Below, one piece after another: positions 7,586 to 17,300 of a stretch of DNA of 64,000 bases; the first letter of the stretch is position 1, and each line of letters starts with the position of its first letter. The notes under the pieces are model-generated. The model saw only the letters and a list, made by a program, of their open reading frames with translations. It ran no database searches and had not been told where the DNA came from. Source of the DNA: an uncultured Collinsella sp. Lineage in GTDB: Bacteria; Actinomycetota; Coriobacteriia; Coriobacteriales; Coriobacteriaceae. A program made the translations under genes and the position numbers. The stretch spans positions 62,001-126,000 of the forward strand of contig URPJ01000004.1 of NCBI GenBank assembly GCA_900549745.1, given 5' to 3'.

Positions 7586-8623
7586 ATGGACCTGCCGATC
7601 GTCCTGTCCCATAAGACTGCCTGGCTGTACCACAACGTGGCGCGCCCGTCCGAGCCGCCCTCGCGAGCAAGCAGCCTATACGATGAGGACTCGCTTGCTA
7701 ACGATGCGGAGCCGACCGCGAGCCTGCCCAAATTGGGACTCGATGCCAAAGGGCTGAGGGCTTCAACGGCAGCTGGGATCGTTACCGACTATCTGGTTTC
7801 GCTTGGTATTCCGCGAGAAGAGCTCGATCATATCGACACGCTCGTCAACTTCGATTTTGAGCGCTCGACGCCGGCTGGATTTAGATGCCACGTGTTTGGG
7901 GCGCCGGTGCCTCCAGGCCATCTTATCGAGGTGGCAGAGGGCCTTCTAGTGGTTGATGAGGTCATGTGCTTTGTCCAAGCGGGTTCGTGGATGAGCGAGC
8001 CCGAGCAGCTGGAATATGGCTACGAAATCTGTGCCCGATACCATTTGAATCATCTGTCGACAGGCGATTACATCGAGATGGGGCGGAGGTATACCGTTGC
8101 CGACTTGATTGCTTATTGCAATGAGAACCGATCTCGCCAGGGGGCTATACGCGCGGCCGCCGCGCTCAAGCGCGTGCACGATGGCGCGCGGTCGCCCATG
8201 GAGACGGCCACCGCAATCATGGTCGTAGCAAAACGTTCCCAGGGTGGGCTGGGATACGCCAAGATCGAGCTCAACCATCGGGTCGATGTTCCCAACGAGT
8301 TCAAGTATCTCGCAAAGGCCGGGTATTTCGAGATCGACGTATATGCGTCTGCGAGCGGTACGGGGATTGAATACAACGGCTCGGACCATCTTGATAAACA
8401 GCGCAGCGCGTCGGACGCGGAGCGTATGACCGTGCTGAGCGCGCTGGGCTTTAGGATGATCGTCCTCACCGGGACTCAGTTTGCCCATCAGCTGCAATTG
8501 CACCGGGCGATGAACGCCATCGCGCTTGCTATGGGTCTCAAGTGCGATCGAAGCGAAGCGTTCCAGAAACGTCAGAACGACCTGCGAGAATTCGTGATTC
8601 GGCACTGGGACGGCGGCCTTTAG
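7586..8623 (+). CDS. Conserved-type hypothetical protein with DUF559-like nuclease fold
   Basis: A 345-residue soluble protein starting behind GGAGG. The N-terminal 200 residues are not recognised; this part may hold a DNA-binding or winged-helix segment. The C-terminal part reads like the Vsr/DUF559 branch of PD-(D/E)XK nucleases: YFEIDVYASASGTGIEYNG, a His in SDHLDK, then SDAERMTVLSALGFRMIVLT. Asp, Glu and His are in the expected order, but the usual catalytic Lys is not obvious, so activity is uncertain. Similar standalone proteins are scattered in Actinobacteria. No phage or defence partner is adjacent. Confidence 0.55.
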   Translation: MDLPIVLSHKTAWLYHNVARPSEPPSRASSLYDEDSLANDAEPTASLPKLGLDAKGLRASTAAGIVTDYLVSLGIPREELDHIDTLVNFDFERSTPAGFRCHVFGAPVPPGHLIEVAEGLLVVDEVMCFVQAGSWMSEPEQLEYGYEICARYHLNHLSTGDYIEMGRRYTVADLIAYCNENRSRQGAIRAAAALKRVHDGARSPMETATAIMVVAKRSQGGLGYAKIELNHRVDVPNEFKYLAKAGYFEIDVYASASGTGIEYNGSDHLDKQRSASDAERMTVLSALGFRMIVLTGTQFAHQLQLHRAMNAIALAMGLKCDRSEAFQKRQNDLREFVIRHWDGGL

Positions 8624-8661
8624 GGGCGCTTTGGCCCTTCTACGGGGTGCCGTGGGCAAGC

Positions 8662-8724
8662 AAACCATCACAACATTCGACGTTTTTTGCCAAAAACGGG
8701 AAAAGCATCGAATGCTGTGATGGT
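8662..8724. repeat. Family A hairpin, copy 2
   Basis: Same stem as copy 1 (ACCATCACAACATTCGA with TCGAATGCTGTGATGGT), with one T-to-C change in the right arm and a nearly identical loop. It lies about 40 bases after the preceding stop codon. Confidence 0.85.
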
Positions 8725-8856
8725 CTGTGCTGAGGATGGGCTTGGGAAGCCGGTCTTGCCCAAAGTGACCTGTCCTGTCGTACGGGTGTCGGCGTGATTC
8801 TCTCGTGGGGTATTATGTTTTCCGAAGAATAAAACGCCGCGTGAGGGGAGGGCTGC

Positions 8857-9912
8857 GTGGACGGGCACGTGCAACATGACGGCTTTGGCCGCGATATCAA
8901 CTACCTGCGCATTGCCGTTACCGACAAGTGCAATTTCCGCTGCATTTACTGCATGCCGGCCGATGGCGTGGCGCCCCGCGCACACGACGAGCTGCTCAGT
9001 GCCGAGGAAATCGCCCGCTTTGTGCGCTTGGTGGCGGGGGAGGGCATTCGCCGCGTGCGCCTGACGGGCGGCGAGCCGCTGGTCAGCCGCCGTATCATCC
9101 CGCTCATTCGCGACATCCGCGCGATTCCGCAGATCGAGGACATCTCGCTTACCACCAACGGCGCCCTGCTGCCCAAGTTGGCGCCGCAGCTTAAAGATGC
9201 CGGGCTTAACCGCGTCAACATTTCGCTCGACACACTCGATCCTACGCTGTTTGGAAAGATCACGCGCCTGGGCCGGCTCGAGCAGACCATGGCAGGCATC
9301 GATGCGGCGCTGGCTTGGGGCTTTGAGCCCGTTAAGGTCAACTGCGTTGTGGTGCGCCGGCTCAACCAGGATGTGGCGGCCCTCGCACGACTGACCGTCG
9401 ACCGCCCCATCCACCTGCGCTTTATCGAATATATGCCCATCGGCGACGAGCACACGAGCTCGCATTGCGCTGTGGACCCGCATGCGCCCGCGCTCAATCC
9501 CGAGCTGTGGGACGCGAGCGACACCGTGCCGAGCGACGAGCTGCGGGCGCGCATCAATGCCGGGGCCACCGCGGCGGGACTGGGCGAGCTCGAGTCGCTC
9601 GACATCAACGACGCTCCTGCCGGCGCGGGCCCTGCGCGCTATTGGCACTTTCCGGGCGCGGCGGGAACGGTTGGCTTTATTAGCGCCATGTCCAACCATT
9701 TTTGTGCGAATTGCAACCGTCTGCGCCTGACGGCCGACGGCAACGTGCGTCCGTGCCTGTTCAGCGATGCTGAGTATTCGGTGCGTGAGGCGCTGCGCCG
9801 TGGTGATGATATGCAGGTACTTTCGATTTGGCGCGATGCCGTGGCCCACAAACCGCAGGAACACGCGATAATTGAGGGCACGCAACGATTTATGTCCCAA
9901 ATCGGAGGATGA
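8857..9912 (+). CDS. moaA: GTP 3',8-cyclase, molybdenum cofactor biosynthesis
   Basis: Radical SAM enzyme that rearranges GTP with MoaC to give cyclic pyranopterin, the first step of molybdopterin synthesis. The 351-residue protein has the radical SAM cluster motif CNFRCIYC near residue 27, the glycine-rich LTGGEP, and a C-terminal second cluster motif C-x2-C followed 13 residues later by Cys (FCANCNRLRL, then PCLF). It ends with QRFMSQIGG; the terminal Gly-Gly is the MoaA tail needed for activity. The GTG start is chosen for its AGGGGAGG site six bases upstream. A -10-like TATTAT lies at 8811. moaC-mobB follows after four bases. Confidence 0.95.
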   Translation: MDGHVQHDGFGRDINYLRIAVTDKCNFRCIYCMPADGVAPRAHDELLSAEEIARFVRLVAGEGIRRVRLTGGEPLVSRRIIPLIRDIRAIPQIEDISLTTNGALLPKLAPQLKDAGLNRVNISLDTLDPTLFGKITRLGRLEQTMAGIDAALAWGFEPVKVNCVVVRRLNQDVAALARLTVDRPIHLRFIEYMPIGDEHTSSHCAVDPHAPALNPELWDASDTVPSDELRARINAGATAAGLGELESLDINDAPAGAGPARYWHFPGAAGTVGFISAMSNHFCANCNRLRLTADGNVRPCLFSDAEYSVREALRRGDDMQVLSIWRDAVAHKPQEHAIIEGTQRFMSQIGG

Positions 9913-9916
9913 TCAT

Positions 9917-11218
9917 ATGGCCAAGAGCAGGTACGCCGATGCCACCAAGGCCGCTCGCAGGGCCGCGATGTCTGCCCACAAAGCCACGGCTGCGGCGAAT
10001 GCTGGCAGCGCCGACACGTCCGTGCAGCCGTCTGCCAGCGCTGCCACCGAGCCCGCCCGTGACGCCCGTCGCGACGAGCTGACGCACGTGGACGTCAGGG
10101 GCGAGGTGCGCATGGTCGACGTGTCCGACAAGGCCGAGACGCATCGCATCGCCATCGCCGAGGGCACCATCCTCATGCATCCCGAGACGCAGGCCATGGT
10201 GCTGCAAGACCGCGCCAAAAAGGGCGACGTGCTTGCCTGCGCGCGCGTGGCGGGCATCATGGCCATCAAACGCACGAGCGACATCATCCCCATGTGCCAT
10301 CCGCTGCTCATTACCAAGAGCAAGTGCGACATTGCGCCCATCGCTTCGGCGGGGATGCCTGTCGAGAACGTGCCCGAGGGCTGGGCGCCGGCGCGCGCGG
10401 ACGGGCAGGTTGGCTTTCACGTACTGGTTACGGCCGGCGTGACGGGCAAGACGGGTATCGAGATGGAGGCCCTGACCGGCGCGAGCGCTGCGTGCCTAAC
10501 GATCTACGACATGTGCAAGGCCGTCGATCGCGGCATGGAGATCGTCGACGTGCGCCTGCTGCACAAGGAAGGCGGCCGCTCGGGTGTGTGGGATCGTGCA
10601 GAGCGTCAGGCCGCTGCCGTTGAGTCCGTGGCCGCTAACGGTGCCGCGCCCGCGAGCGCACCCGTCGCCGTCACGCCCGCAGCTCCCACTCCGGCCGTCC
10701 CCGCGATCGCGTTTATCGGCTACCAAAACTCGGGCAAAACCACGCTCGTCGAGAAGGTTATCGCCGAGCTCACCCGCCGCGGCCTGCGCGTGGGTTCGCT
10801 CAAGCATCACGGGCACCACGGCTTTGATATCGATGTGCCCGCTAAGGATACGTGGCGCCATCATCAGGCCGGATCCAAACACGTGGGCCTCATCTGCGCC
10901 ACGCGCTGGGCGGAGTACGCCGACACGCGCGAGGAGGACGAGATGCCCGCGCGCGAGCTACTGTCGCGTTACAACGATGTCGACGTGGTGATCATCGAGG
11001 GCTACAAGACCGAGGGCTTCGACAACATTGTGGTCGCGCGCTCCGGTGTCGACCGTCTGCGCGGCAAGAGCTCGCTCGACCTGGTCGACGGTCACACGCT
11101 GGCCCTTGCCTGCAATGAGGCCTTGGCGCGTCAGGCCTTCGACGCCGGCTTCGCGACCCGAGCCATCAACATCAACGACGCCCGAGCCATCTGCGACCTC
11201 ATCCAAGACCACCTTTAA
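9917..11218 (+). CDS. moaC-mobB: MoaC-MobB fusion protein
   Basis: A 433-residue protein with two enzymes of molybdenum cofactor synthesis in one chain. Residues about 60-235 are MoaC (cyclic pyranopterin synthase): MCHPLLITK, MEALTGASAACLTIYDMCKA and KEGGRSG, which includes the active-site region. Residues about 265-433 are MobB, a GTP-binding protein of the guanine dinucleotide step: GYQNSGKTTLVEKVI (P-loop), LKHHGHHGFDID and VVIIEGYKTEGFDN. An Ala/Thr-rich leader of about 60 residues and an Ala/Pro linker flank MoaC. The start ATG 9917 has GGAGG eight bases upstream and lies four bases behind moaA. The rest of the pathway is not in the window. Confidence 0.93.
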   Translation: MAKSRYADATKAARRAAMSAHKATAAANAGSADTSVQPSASAATEPARDARRDELTHVDVRGEVRMVDVSDKAETHRIAIAEGTILMHPETQAMVLQDRAKKGDVLACARVAGIMAIKRTSDIIPMCHPLLITKSKCDIAPIASAGMPVENVPEGWAPARADGQVGFHVLVTAGVTGKTGIEMEALTGASAACLTIYDMCKAVDRGMEIVDVRLLHKEGGRSGVWDRAERQAAAVESVAANGAAPASAPVAVTPAAPTPAVPAIAFIGYQNSGKTTLVEKVIAELTRRGLRVGSLKHHGHHGFDIDVPAKDTWRHHQAGSKHVGLICATRWAEYADTREEDEMPARELLSRYNDVDVVIIEGYKTEGFDNIVVARSGVDRLRGKSSLDLVDGHTLALACNEALARQAFDAGFATRAININDARAICDLIQDHL

Positions 11219-11229
11219 GGCTTGACGCT

Positions 11230-11268
11230 GAACCTGCCAAAAAGGGACAGGTTTATTTTGGTAGGTTT
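11230..11268 (+). terminator. Hairpin terminator after moaC-mobB
   Basis: AACCTGCCAAAA pairs with TTTTGGTAGGTT around an AGGGACAGG-containing loop and is followed by TTAT. It closes the moa operon. Confidence 0.6.
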
Positions 11269-11288
11269 TATCTGGGCAAACGCTGTTT

Positions 11289-11320
11289 CCACCACAAAGG
11301 GGCCAGGTACCTTTGTGGTG
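11289..11320. repeat. Family B hairpin, copy 1
   Basis: CACCACAAAGG and CCTTTGTGGTG form the stem; the loop is GGCCAGGTA. Copies with the same stem are at 12871, 13833, 22941 and 51404. Confidence 0.85.
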
Positions 11321-11493
11321 ATTTTGCTTTGTTAGATGCGTGGGGCATGCCTTACAATCTACCAGGTAGTTCATGGCGGGCGAAAACGGAGAGAAGGGGC
11401 TTGATGCGTCCTTAATGTTTCATGCGGATAGATTGATTTGACAGGCGGTGGCGAATACCCACCGCCCGTATTCGTATGAAACGAGGAGTCTCC

Positions 11494-12774
11494 ATGCTCG
11501 CATCTCTTCTCTCAAAACCTCAACCTTCGCTGTCCGCGCAGGCCAAGCGCCTGGTGGCGATGCGCTTTCTCATCTACACCGGTTTTCAGACCAGCTACTT
11601 TATCGGCGTTATCGGAACACTCACCTATGCAGACGATGCCTCGGTCGTGGCGACATCGCTGGCCGTCCTTTTTATGAACGTATTTGTGATTCTGGGATCC
11701 TTTGCGGGCGGCGCGGCGCTCGACGCCTGGGGCCCGCGCCGTCATTTCTTGCTGAGCATCGTGGGCACGCTGGCAACCGGCGCGGCAATCCTCGCCTTTG
11801 GCAGCGCGACCGGCATCGTCCTGCTCGGCGCGGTGCTCCTGGGCTTTGTGATGGGATTCGCCCAGCCCATCGCCACGTCCTATCCGGCTTACCTCACCGA
11901 CGATCCTGTCGAGCTCAAAGACATCAACTCCGCCATAACCATGTTCTCCAACGTGAGCTTTATCGTCGGCCCCACGCTGGGCGGCTTTGTTGCGGCGGCT
12001 GCATCGTCACGCGCGGTGTTCGTGCTCATGATGATCTTTACCGCATTGGCGCTCGTCGCCGGTTGGGGATTTAGGCCGCAGACCAGTCATGTCGCTGGGC
12101 ATGCGGATACCGATTCGGCAAAGGAAGGGGAGCGTGTGGGACAAAGCTCCAACCCCAGCACGTTCGCCCGCGTCACCTTCGCGACAAGCATCAAGACAGT
12201 CTTCACCAACAGTATCCTCGCCTTGCTGTTCTGCATCATCTTCCTCTCGAACTTTGGCTACGGTGCCTTCGATCCACTGGAGTCGTTCTTCTACCGCGAT
12301 GTCCTGCACGTCGGTGTCGAATGGATGGGCTGGCTCTCGTCGGCCAGCGGTGTGGGCGCGGTGCTGGGCGCCGTGGTCGCGCTCCGCTTGCCGCCGCGCT
12401 TCGTCAGCCTCAAAACGCTGCTCGTGGCACTCATGTCCGTGGGCGTGGGAAGTCTGATTTATGTGGGGACACCGTACGTGGGCGTGGCCCTTATCGGCCA
12501 GATTGTCCTGGGCGTGGCCTGGGGCGTCGTCAACCCGCTCCACAACACTATCGTGCAAACGACGGCTCCGCTCGAGCAACTCGGTCGCGTCAACTCGGTC
12601 ATGGGCTTTGGCAACATGTTCGCCGGCGTGGCCCCGCTGGCGATTGCCCCTTGGCTGGCGGCGACGTTTGGTGTGCAGCAGACGCTCGTAGGGGCGGGTA
12701 TGGTCGTGACGGCGGTTCCCGTGGCGTTGCTGCTGTTTGGTCGCTGGCATTTCGATCGTTCTATAAGGCAGTAA
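11494..12774 (+). CDS. Major facilitator superfamily transporter
   Basis: A membrane protein of 426 residues with 12 predicted helices in two halves separated by a hydrophilic loop around residue 205-230. The loop between helices 2 and 3 carries GGAALDAWGPRRHF, the MFS motif A pattern (G-x3-D-x2-G-x-R-R). The start at ATG 11494 is preferred to ATG 11476 because GAGGAG lies five bases before it. MFS members of this type export drugs or small metabolites; the substrate is unknown. A small GGCGGTGG/CCACCGCC stem lies in the leader at about 11444-11466. A family A hairpin overlaps the stop region. Confidence 0.87.
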   Translation: MLASLLSKPQPSLSAQAKRLVAMRFLIYTGFQTSYFIGVIGTLTYADDASVVATSLAVLFMNVFVILGSFAGGAALDAWGPRRHFLLSIVGTLATGAAILAFGSATGIVLLGAVLLGFVMGFAQPIATSYPAYLTDDPVELKDINSAITMFSNVSFIVGPTLGGFVAAAASSRAVFVLMMIFTALALVAGWGFRPQTSHVAGHADTDSAKEGERVGQSSNPSTFARVTFATSIKTVFTNSILALLFCIIFLSNFGYGAFDPLESFFYRDVLHVGVEWMGWLSSASGVGAVLGAVVALRLPPRFVSLKTLLVALMSVGVGSLIYVGTPYVGVALIGQIVLGVAWGVVNPLHNTIVQTTAPLEQLGRVNSVMGFGNMFAGVAPLAIAPWLAATFGVQQTLVGAGMVVTAVPVALLLFGRWHFDRSIRQ

Positions 12775-12838
12775 AACCATCACAACATCCAGCGAAAATC
12801 GCGATTTTGCCGAATAACGTCGAATGTTGTGATGGTTT
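12774..12838. repeat. Family A hairpin, copy 3
   Basis: AAACCATCACAACAT and ATGTTGTGATGGTTT form the stem. The loop has its own GCGAAAATCGCGATTTTGC dyad. It starts at the last base of the MFS stop codon, so it could be its terminator. Confidence 0.85.
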
Positions 12839-12870
12839 GCGCCCCGGGCCGGGCCATCCTGCGAGTCCGG

Positions 12871-12903
12871 CCACCACAAAGTGGCCAGGTACCTTTGTGG
12901 TGG
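12871..12903. repeat. Family B hairpin, copy 2
   Basis: CCACCACAAAG-x-GGCCAGGTAC-CTTTGTGGTGG, followed by TTTTTG. It lies 32 bases after family A copy 3, so two different hairpin families stand in tandem. Confidence 0.85.
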
Positions 12904-12997
12904 TTTTTGCTTTGAGGGGCCGCGCCTGTGCCTTGGTATACCATGGACACCATTTCCGACCACATTCAGCACCGCCGCGCAACCCAGAAAGGCCCCC

Positions 12998-13819
12998 ATG
13001 GACACCACCTTCAGCCACATCAAAGCCGTGTTCTGCGATATCGACGGCACGCTGCTCACGAGCCAGCACACGGTGTCCCCGCGCACGGTGGCGGCGATCC
13101 ACGCCCTGCGCGAGCGCGGCGTACTCTTTGGCCTGTGCACCGGGCGCGACGCCCACGCGACCGAGGCCATGTACGAGCTCTGGGGCATTGAAGGCCTGGT
13201 GGACGTGCTGGTGGGCTGCGGTGGCGCCGAGGTCGTCGACCGTGCGCACGGCATCAACGAGCTGAGCTACCCGCTGCCGGGCGAGACCGTCGCGCGCATC
13301 TGCGAGCACATGGCAGATCTGCCGGCAACGCCCGTTTGCCCTCGGGACGGCGTGCTCTATGTGCCCGAGAGCAATGAGTGCGTCGAGCACCTGTCGCGCG
13401 TCGACGGCGTGCCCTACCAGGTGGTCGATTTTGCCGAGTTCTTGCGCGAGCCGCAGCCCAAGGTGATGTTTACCATGGCGCCCGAGGTGATGCCGCAGGT
13501 CATCGAGCGAGCATCGACGTTTGCCGATAACACTGTTAAGGCGGCGGCTCTGCAAACCACGCAGCGGCTCTACGAGTTCATGGATCCGCGCGTGTCCAAG
13601 ACGCGCGGCCTTGTGCGCGTGGCGGAGCTCAACGACATGGAGCTCCAGGACATCTGCGTATTTGGCGATGCCGACAACGACACCAGCATGGTGGCTGACG
13701 CCGGCGTGGGCGTGGCCATGGCAAACGGCAGCGACGCCACTCGCTCCGCCGCCGATTATGTAACCGCGAGCAACGACGAAGACGGCATCGCGATCTTTAT
13801 CGAGGAGCATCTGCTGTAG
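12998..13819 (+). CDS. HAD-superfamily (Cof-type) phosphatase
   Basis: A 273-residue HAD hydrolase of the IIB/Cof type. Motif I is CDIDGTLL near residue 13, motif II LCTGRDA near 47, a Lys region near RVSKTRG, and motif IV VFGDADNDTSMV near 220. These enzymes remove phosphate from sugar phosphates, nucleotides or cofactors such as pyridoxal phosphate or FMN; the substrate is not readable. ATG 12998 gives the standard short N-terminus; upstream in-frame codons lie in the family B hairpin area. It is single and flanked by family B hairpins on both sides. Confidence 0.88.
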   Translation: MDTTFSHIKAVFCDIDGTLLTSQHTVSPRTVAAIHALRERGVLFGLCTGRDAHATEAMYELWGIEGLVDVLVGCGGAEVVDRAHGINELSYPLPGETVARICEHMADLPATPVCPRDGVLYVPESNECVEHLSRVDGVPYQVVDFAEFLREPQPKVMFTMAPEVMPQVIERASTFADNTVKAAALQTTQRLYEFMDPRVSKTRGLVRVAELNDMELQDICVFGDADNDTSMVADAGVGVAMANGSDATRSAADYVTASNDEDGIAIFIEEHLL

Positions 13820-13832
13820 CGCCGGGGGAGAG

Positions 13833-13864
13833 CCACCACAAAGGGGGCAGGTACCTTTGTGGTG
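13833..13864. repeat. Family B hairpin, copy 3
   Basis: CCACCACAAAGG and CCTTTGTGGTG around GGGCAGGTA, 13 bases after the HAD phosphatase stop. Confidence 0.85.
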
Positions 13865-13868
13865 ACCG

Positions 13869-14342
13869 CTTGATTGCAATTAGACGCTCAGGCGATTTAG
13901 GTGAATTGATACCGAAAATCTGCGCGAAAATACAAATAACTTTGTCCGAACATCGCGCTCTAACCACCGATGGGTTAAAGATATTCTCATCAGTTTGGAA
14001 GGATATTCCTTCCGGTTAATGACCTACTGCTCACGGTCGATTTTCGACCGTGAGCGGGATGTCTGCTCTTGAGCAAAAATTTGTGCAAATAAATCTAATG
14101 CCATTAAAAAATGATGTGCAGCTAAATTACCAGTAGAAACAAATAATAGATAGCGAATAAACGAAGGTAAATCTGAGCAAATGTCAAGAGAATTCAGAAT
14201 CCGCTACAAAAATGTCGGTTTTGTTGCTCAGATGTCTAAACAATCGTTACAATATGTACACTAAACGTGCGCAATTACAGATTGCGCAGATACGTTTGAT
14301 AGTGAAAGAGCAAGATCGCGGTCTCTTGGGGAGGAGACATCG
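13869..14342 (+). promoter_or_regulatory. AT-rich regulatory region of the pilus operon
   Basis: This 470-base gap has no gene and is far lower in GC than its surroundings. It contains a 17-base palindrome GGAAGGATATTCCTTCC (13997-14013) and a 12-bp stem with a three-base loop (GCTCACGGTCGA, 14029-14055). A promoter candidate follows, TTGCTC (14224-14229) 18 bases before TACAAT (14248-14253). Just downstream, TGCGCAAT/ATTGCGCA (14268-14288) makes a perfect dyad in the expected 5' leader. Together these suggest a regulated pilus promoter with at least one operator or leader structure. Confidence 0.5.
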
Positions 14343-17300
14343 ATGAAAGCAAATTCAGACAAATCTAAGCAGAGTAATAAAGCGACGCGCCGTGTACTGG
14401 CAGGCGCTTTGTGCGGAGCTTCCGTGTTGAGCCTGGTGCTGTCGCTCGTCATGCCTCCGATCTCGCAGGCCATTGCCAACGATGGTCAGGCGGTTTCTAC
14501 CGAGGAAACTGTGATGGGGGGTTCCTCAAGTGAGTCTACTGTTGTAGGCAACACCAACAACGGGGATACCGAAAACCAGAATAGTGACGAGACCGAGAAC
14601 GGCGAAACCTCTGGTGGCGTTGTCGCGACGGGCCTGTCGTCCGATGACGCGGGAGCCAAAAGTGCCGAGCAGCCTGCCGAAGACGACACTAATGATGAAG
14701 ACGCAATCGCGCCTGCTACAGAGAATGAATCAGATTATGAAATTCGCAACGCGGCAGAGCTGAGCTCAAAGCTCCTTAACAAGGAACTGCGTGATGGAGA
14801 CGGCGTTGCTACTTTTAAGCTTACGGCCGATATCGACTATAACGATGAGATTAGGCTCGAACAGTCCAGCGACAATCCCATCAATATCACCTTGAACTTA
14901 AATGGTCACAAGATAAAGCAGAATAGTGCTGGCAAGCCTCTGTTTGATATTGCTAAGGGCGCGACGCTTACGGTCGTGGACGACGTGGACTCTGGGCACA
15001 TTCAGGAGAATGTTGCCGACGGCCAGCAGCTGCAAGATAAGGACGAGTATCTGACACCTGACAATTATGGCAAGACGGCAAAGATGTCTTATGACGATAA
15101 TGGCATTCCGACTGACCTTACCTATTACGTAACCGAATCGACTGCAAGTGGTGCAGGTACCACTGAGAAGATCTATGAGCACACGGCGACAATTCAGGGC
15201 GCAATTGTTGGAGGCACCAAGAACTCCACGATGAGGCTCATTAACGTTTACCAGGGCGGCACGTTTAACCTCCAGAGTGGTACGCTTACGCAGAAAAAGG
15301 ACTGCAATGTCGGTAACCTCATCTATGCCGAGAACGGTTCTACCGTCAATATGAGCGGTGGCTACGTATGCGGTGCTTCTACGAACACTTGGGCCAACGG
15401 TGCAGGTGTCATGGTGTCTAATGAAGGGGGCAGCGCTTCGACCCTTAATCTGATCGGTGGCGTAATTGCTGGCAACTGCGCTTCGAGTGGCGGCGGTGTA
15501 TATGCCAAGGGGTCTGCAGTCAAGGTGACCAGTGGCGTAATCTCCGGTAAGGTGACCAGTGGCGTAATCTCCGGTAATAGCACATTCGGCGCGGGACTCG
15601 GTGGCGGCATTATGGCCGAGGGCGGCATCGTGACCGTCTCTGGTGGCTATGTCACGAATAATAGAATGGCTAAATTCTGCGGTAACGAAGGCGATGGTTG
15701 TCATGGCGGCGCTGGGCTTGCTGCCAATAACGGCGCCCATGTCACCATTTCCGGTGGCCAGATTACCGGCAACTACTCCGAGGAAGCTGGCGGTGGCGTT
15801 TATGTTACCGATGTTGGTCGACAAGGGTGGTCTCGCAAGGATACGGCATGGCTCACAATTACGGGGGGAACTATTGCCTCTAATGTGAGCTTCCGATCTG
15901 AGGGTGCCGGCATCCGAGTGGGCCAGATGGTTGACGCGATGGTAAATGGATCGTCAAAAGATAGCCCAGTCTACATCACTAATAACCACTGCATGTCTCG
16001 CTTTGACTGGGGCGGAGGCGGCGTCTTCGTCCAGGGCGATTCGAATACCGCATCTAATGCTGGCAGGCTCTTTGCGTACAACTCGTACATTAGCGCCAAT
16101 ATCGCTGGCGGCTATGGCGGCGGCGTAGCAGTCTGCCCCACGGGCAAGACGTTGGTAACGAACACTGAGGGCACGGCAATCTTTGGCAATTCGTCTGCTG
16201 GCGCTGATTACGACTATCATGATGATTACAACGCACAGGACAATACCGGTAATGAAGGTAAGCCCCATCTTTCCGAAGGTGGTCACGATAAAAATCAAGA
16301 TTTCACTGCGTATAATAAAAATCCTGCGATCTTCCGCGAAAACGGTCATGCGGATTTCTTCCTTGCTGCAACGGGCCACAGCGATCCAATCGCAGCGGTA
16401 ATCGGCAAGATGCTTGGTGGCGGTGACGCCAAGTTTTCGGGAAGCATTGAACTTGAAAAGAAGATTAGTATTCCGGCTAATGGTGGTGTTCAGGTCAAGA
16501 ATAGTATCGGCTTGTCTTCGGGTGTTAATGCCGGAGATGATGCTGCGACGGCCGCGCAGGGTCTTGCCACAACCTTCATCACTGGCAACTATTCTTGGAA
16601 CCATGGCGGCGGCATCATGTCGAACGGCGACCTGTACTTGGGCCAGCCAGCGGATACGTATGTCTACCCGAGCCTTAAGCTGAAGGCAACCAAGGTGTTG
16701 GACGGCCGTGGCCTCAAAGATGGGGAGTTCTCCTTTACGGTCTACCGTAAGGACTCGAATGATCCTTTCACAAATGGGGTATTCAATCGTGACGCTTGTA
16801 CCGAGGTTGGAACTGCAAATAATGATGAAAGCGGCAACATTGCGTTTAACCTTGGTGAACAGTTCGCAGCGAGCGGTACGGCTGACAAAATCACATACTA
16901 CTTGGTCGAAGATGCCGGCGAGGACTCCGACATCACATACGACTCTGCTGTGTATGAGATTGTGGTAAAGGCTAAAGATACCCAGACCTCGCTCATGTCT
17001 GTTCCGAAAAAAGACAATCCAAATGAGGAAAAGCAGCTCGTCATCCATAACTACACGATTGAAAACGTCAGTGTCACCAAGCGTGAATTCGATAAGTCGT
17101 CCGGTGCGTGGATCAACGTAAAGCAGTGGGGCGACGTAAAACAGGACGGAGGCTATTATTGTATTGGCGGTGTCGAAGGCTCTACGACCTTCACCAACAA
17201 ATACACTCCGTACACCTCCACTGGCTCCTGGACTCCTGAGGCGACTAAGGTCGTTAAGGGTGGCGAGATGAAGGAGTTTACGCTCGAGCTTGCGGATAAC

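Noticed and set aside
8725..8856. Molybdenum cofactor riboswitch before moaA
   Set aside because: The leader after the likely -10 box is only about 40 bases, too short for this riboswitch.
15954..17048. Minus-strand open frame of 364 codons inside the adhesin gene
   Set aside because: No start signal or known motif; the plus strand carries clear pilin domains over the same bases.
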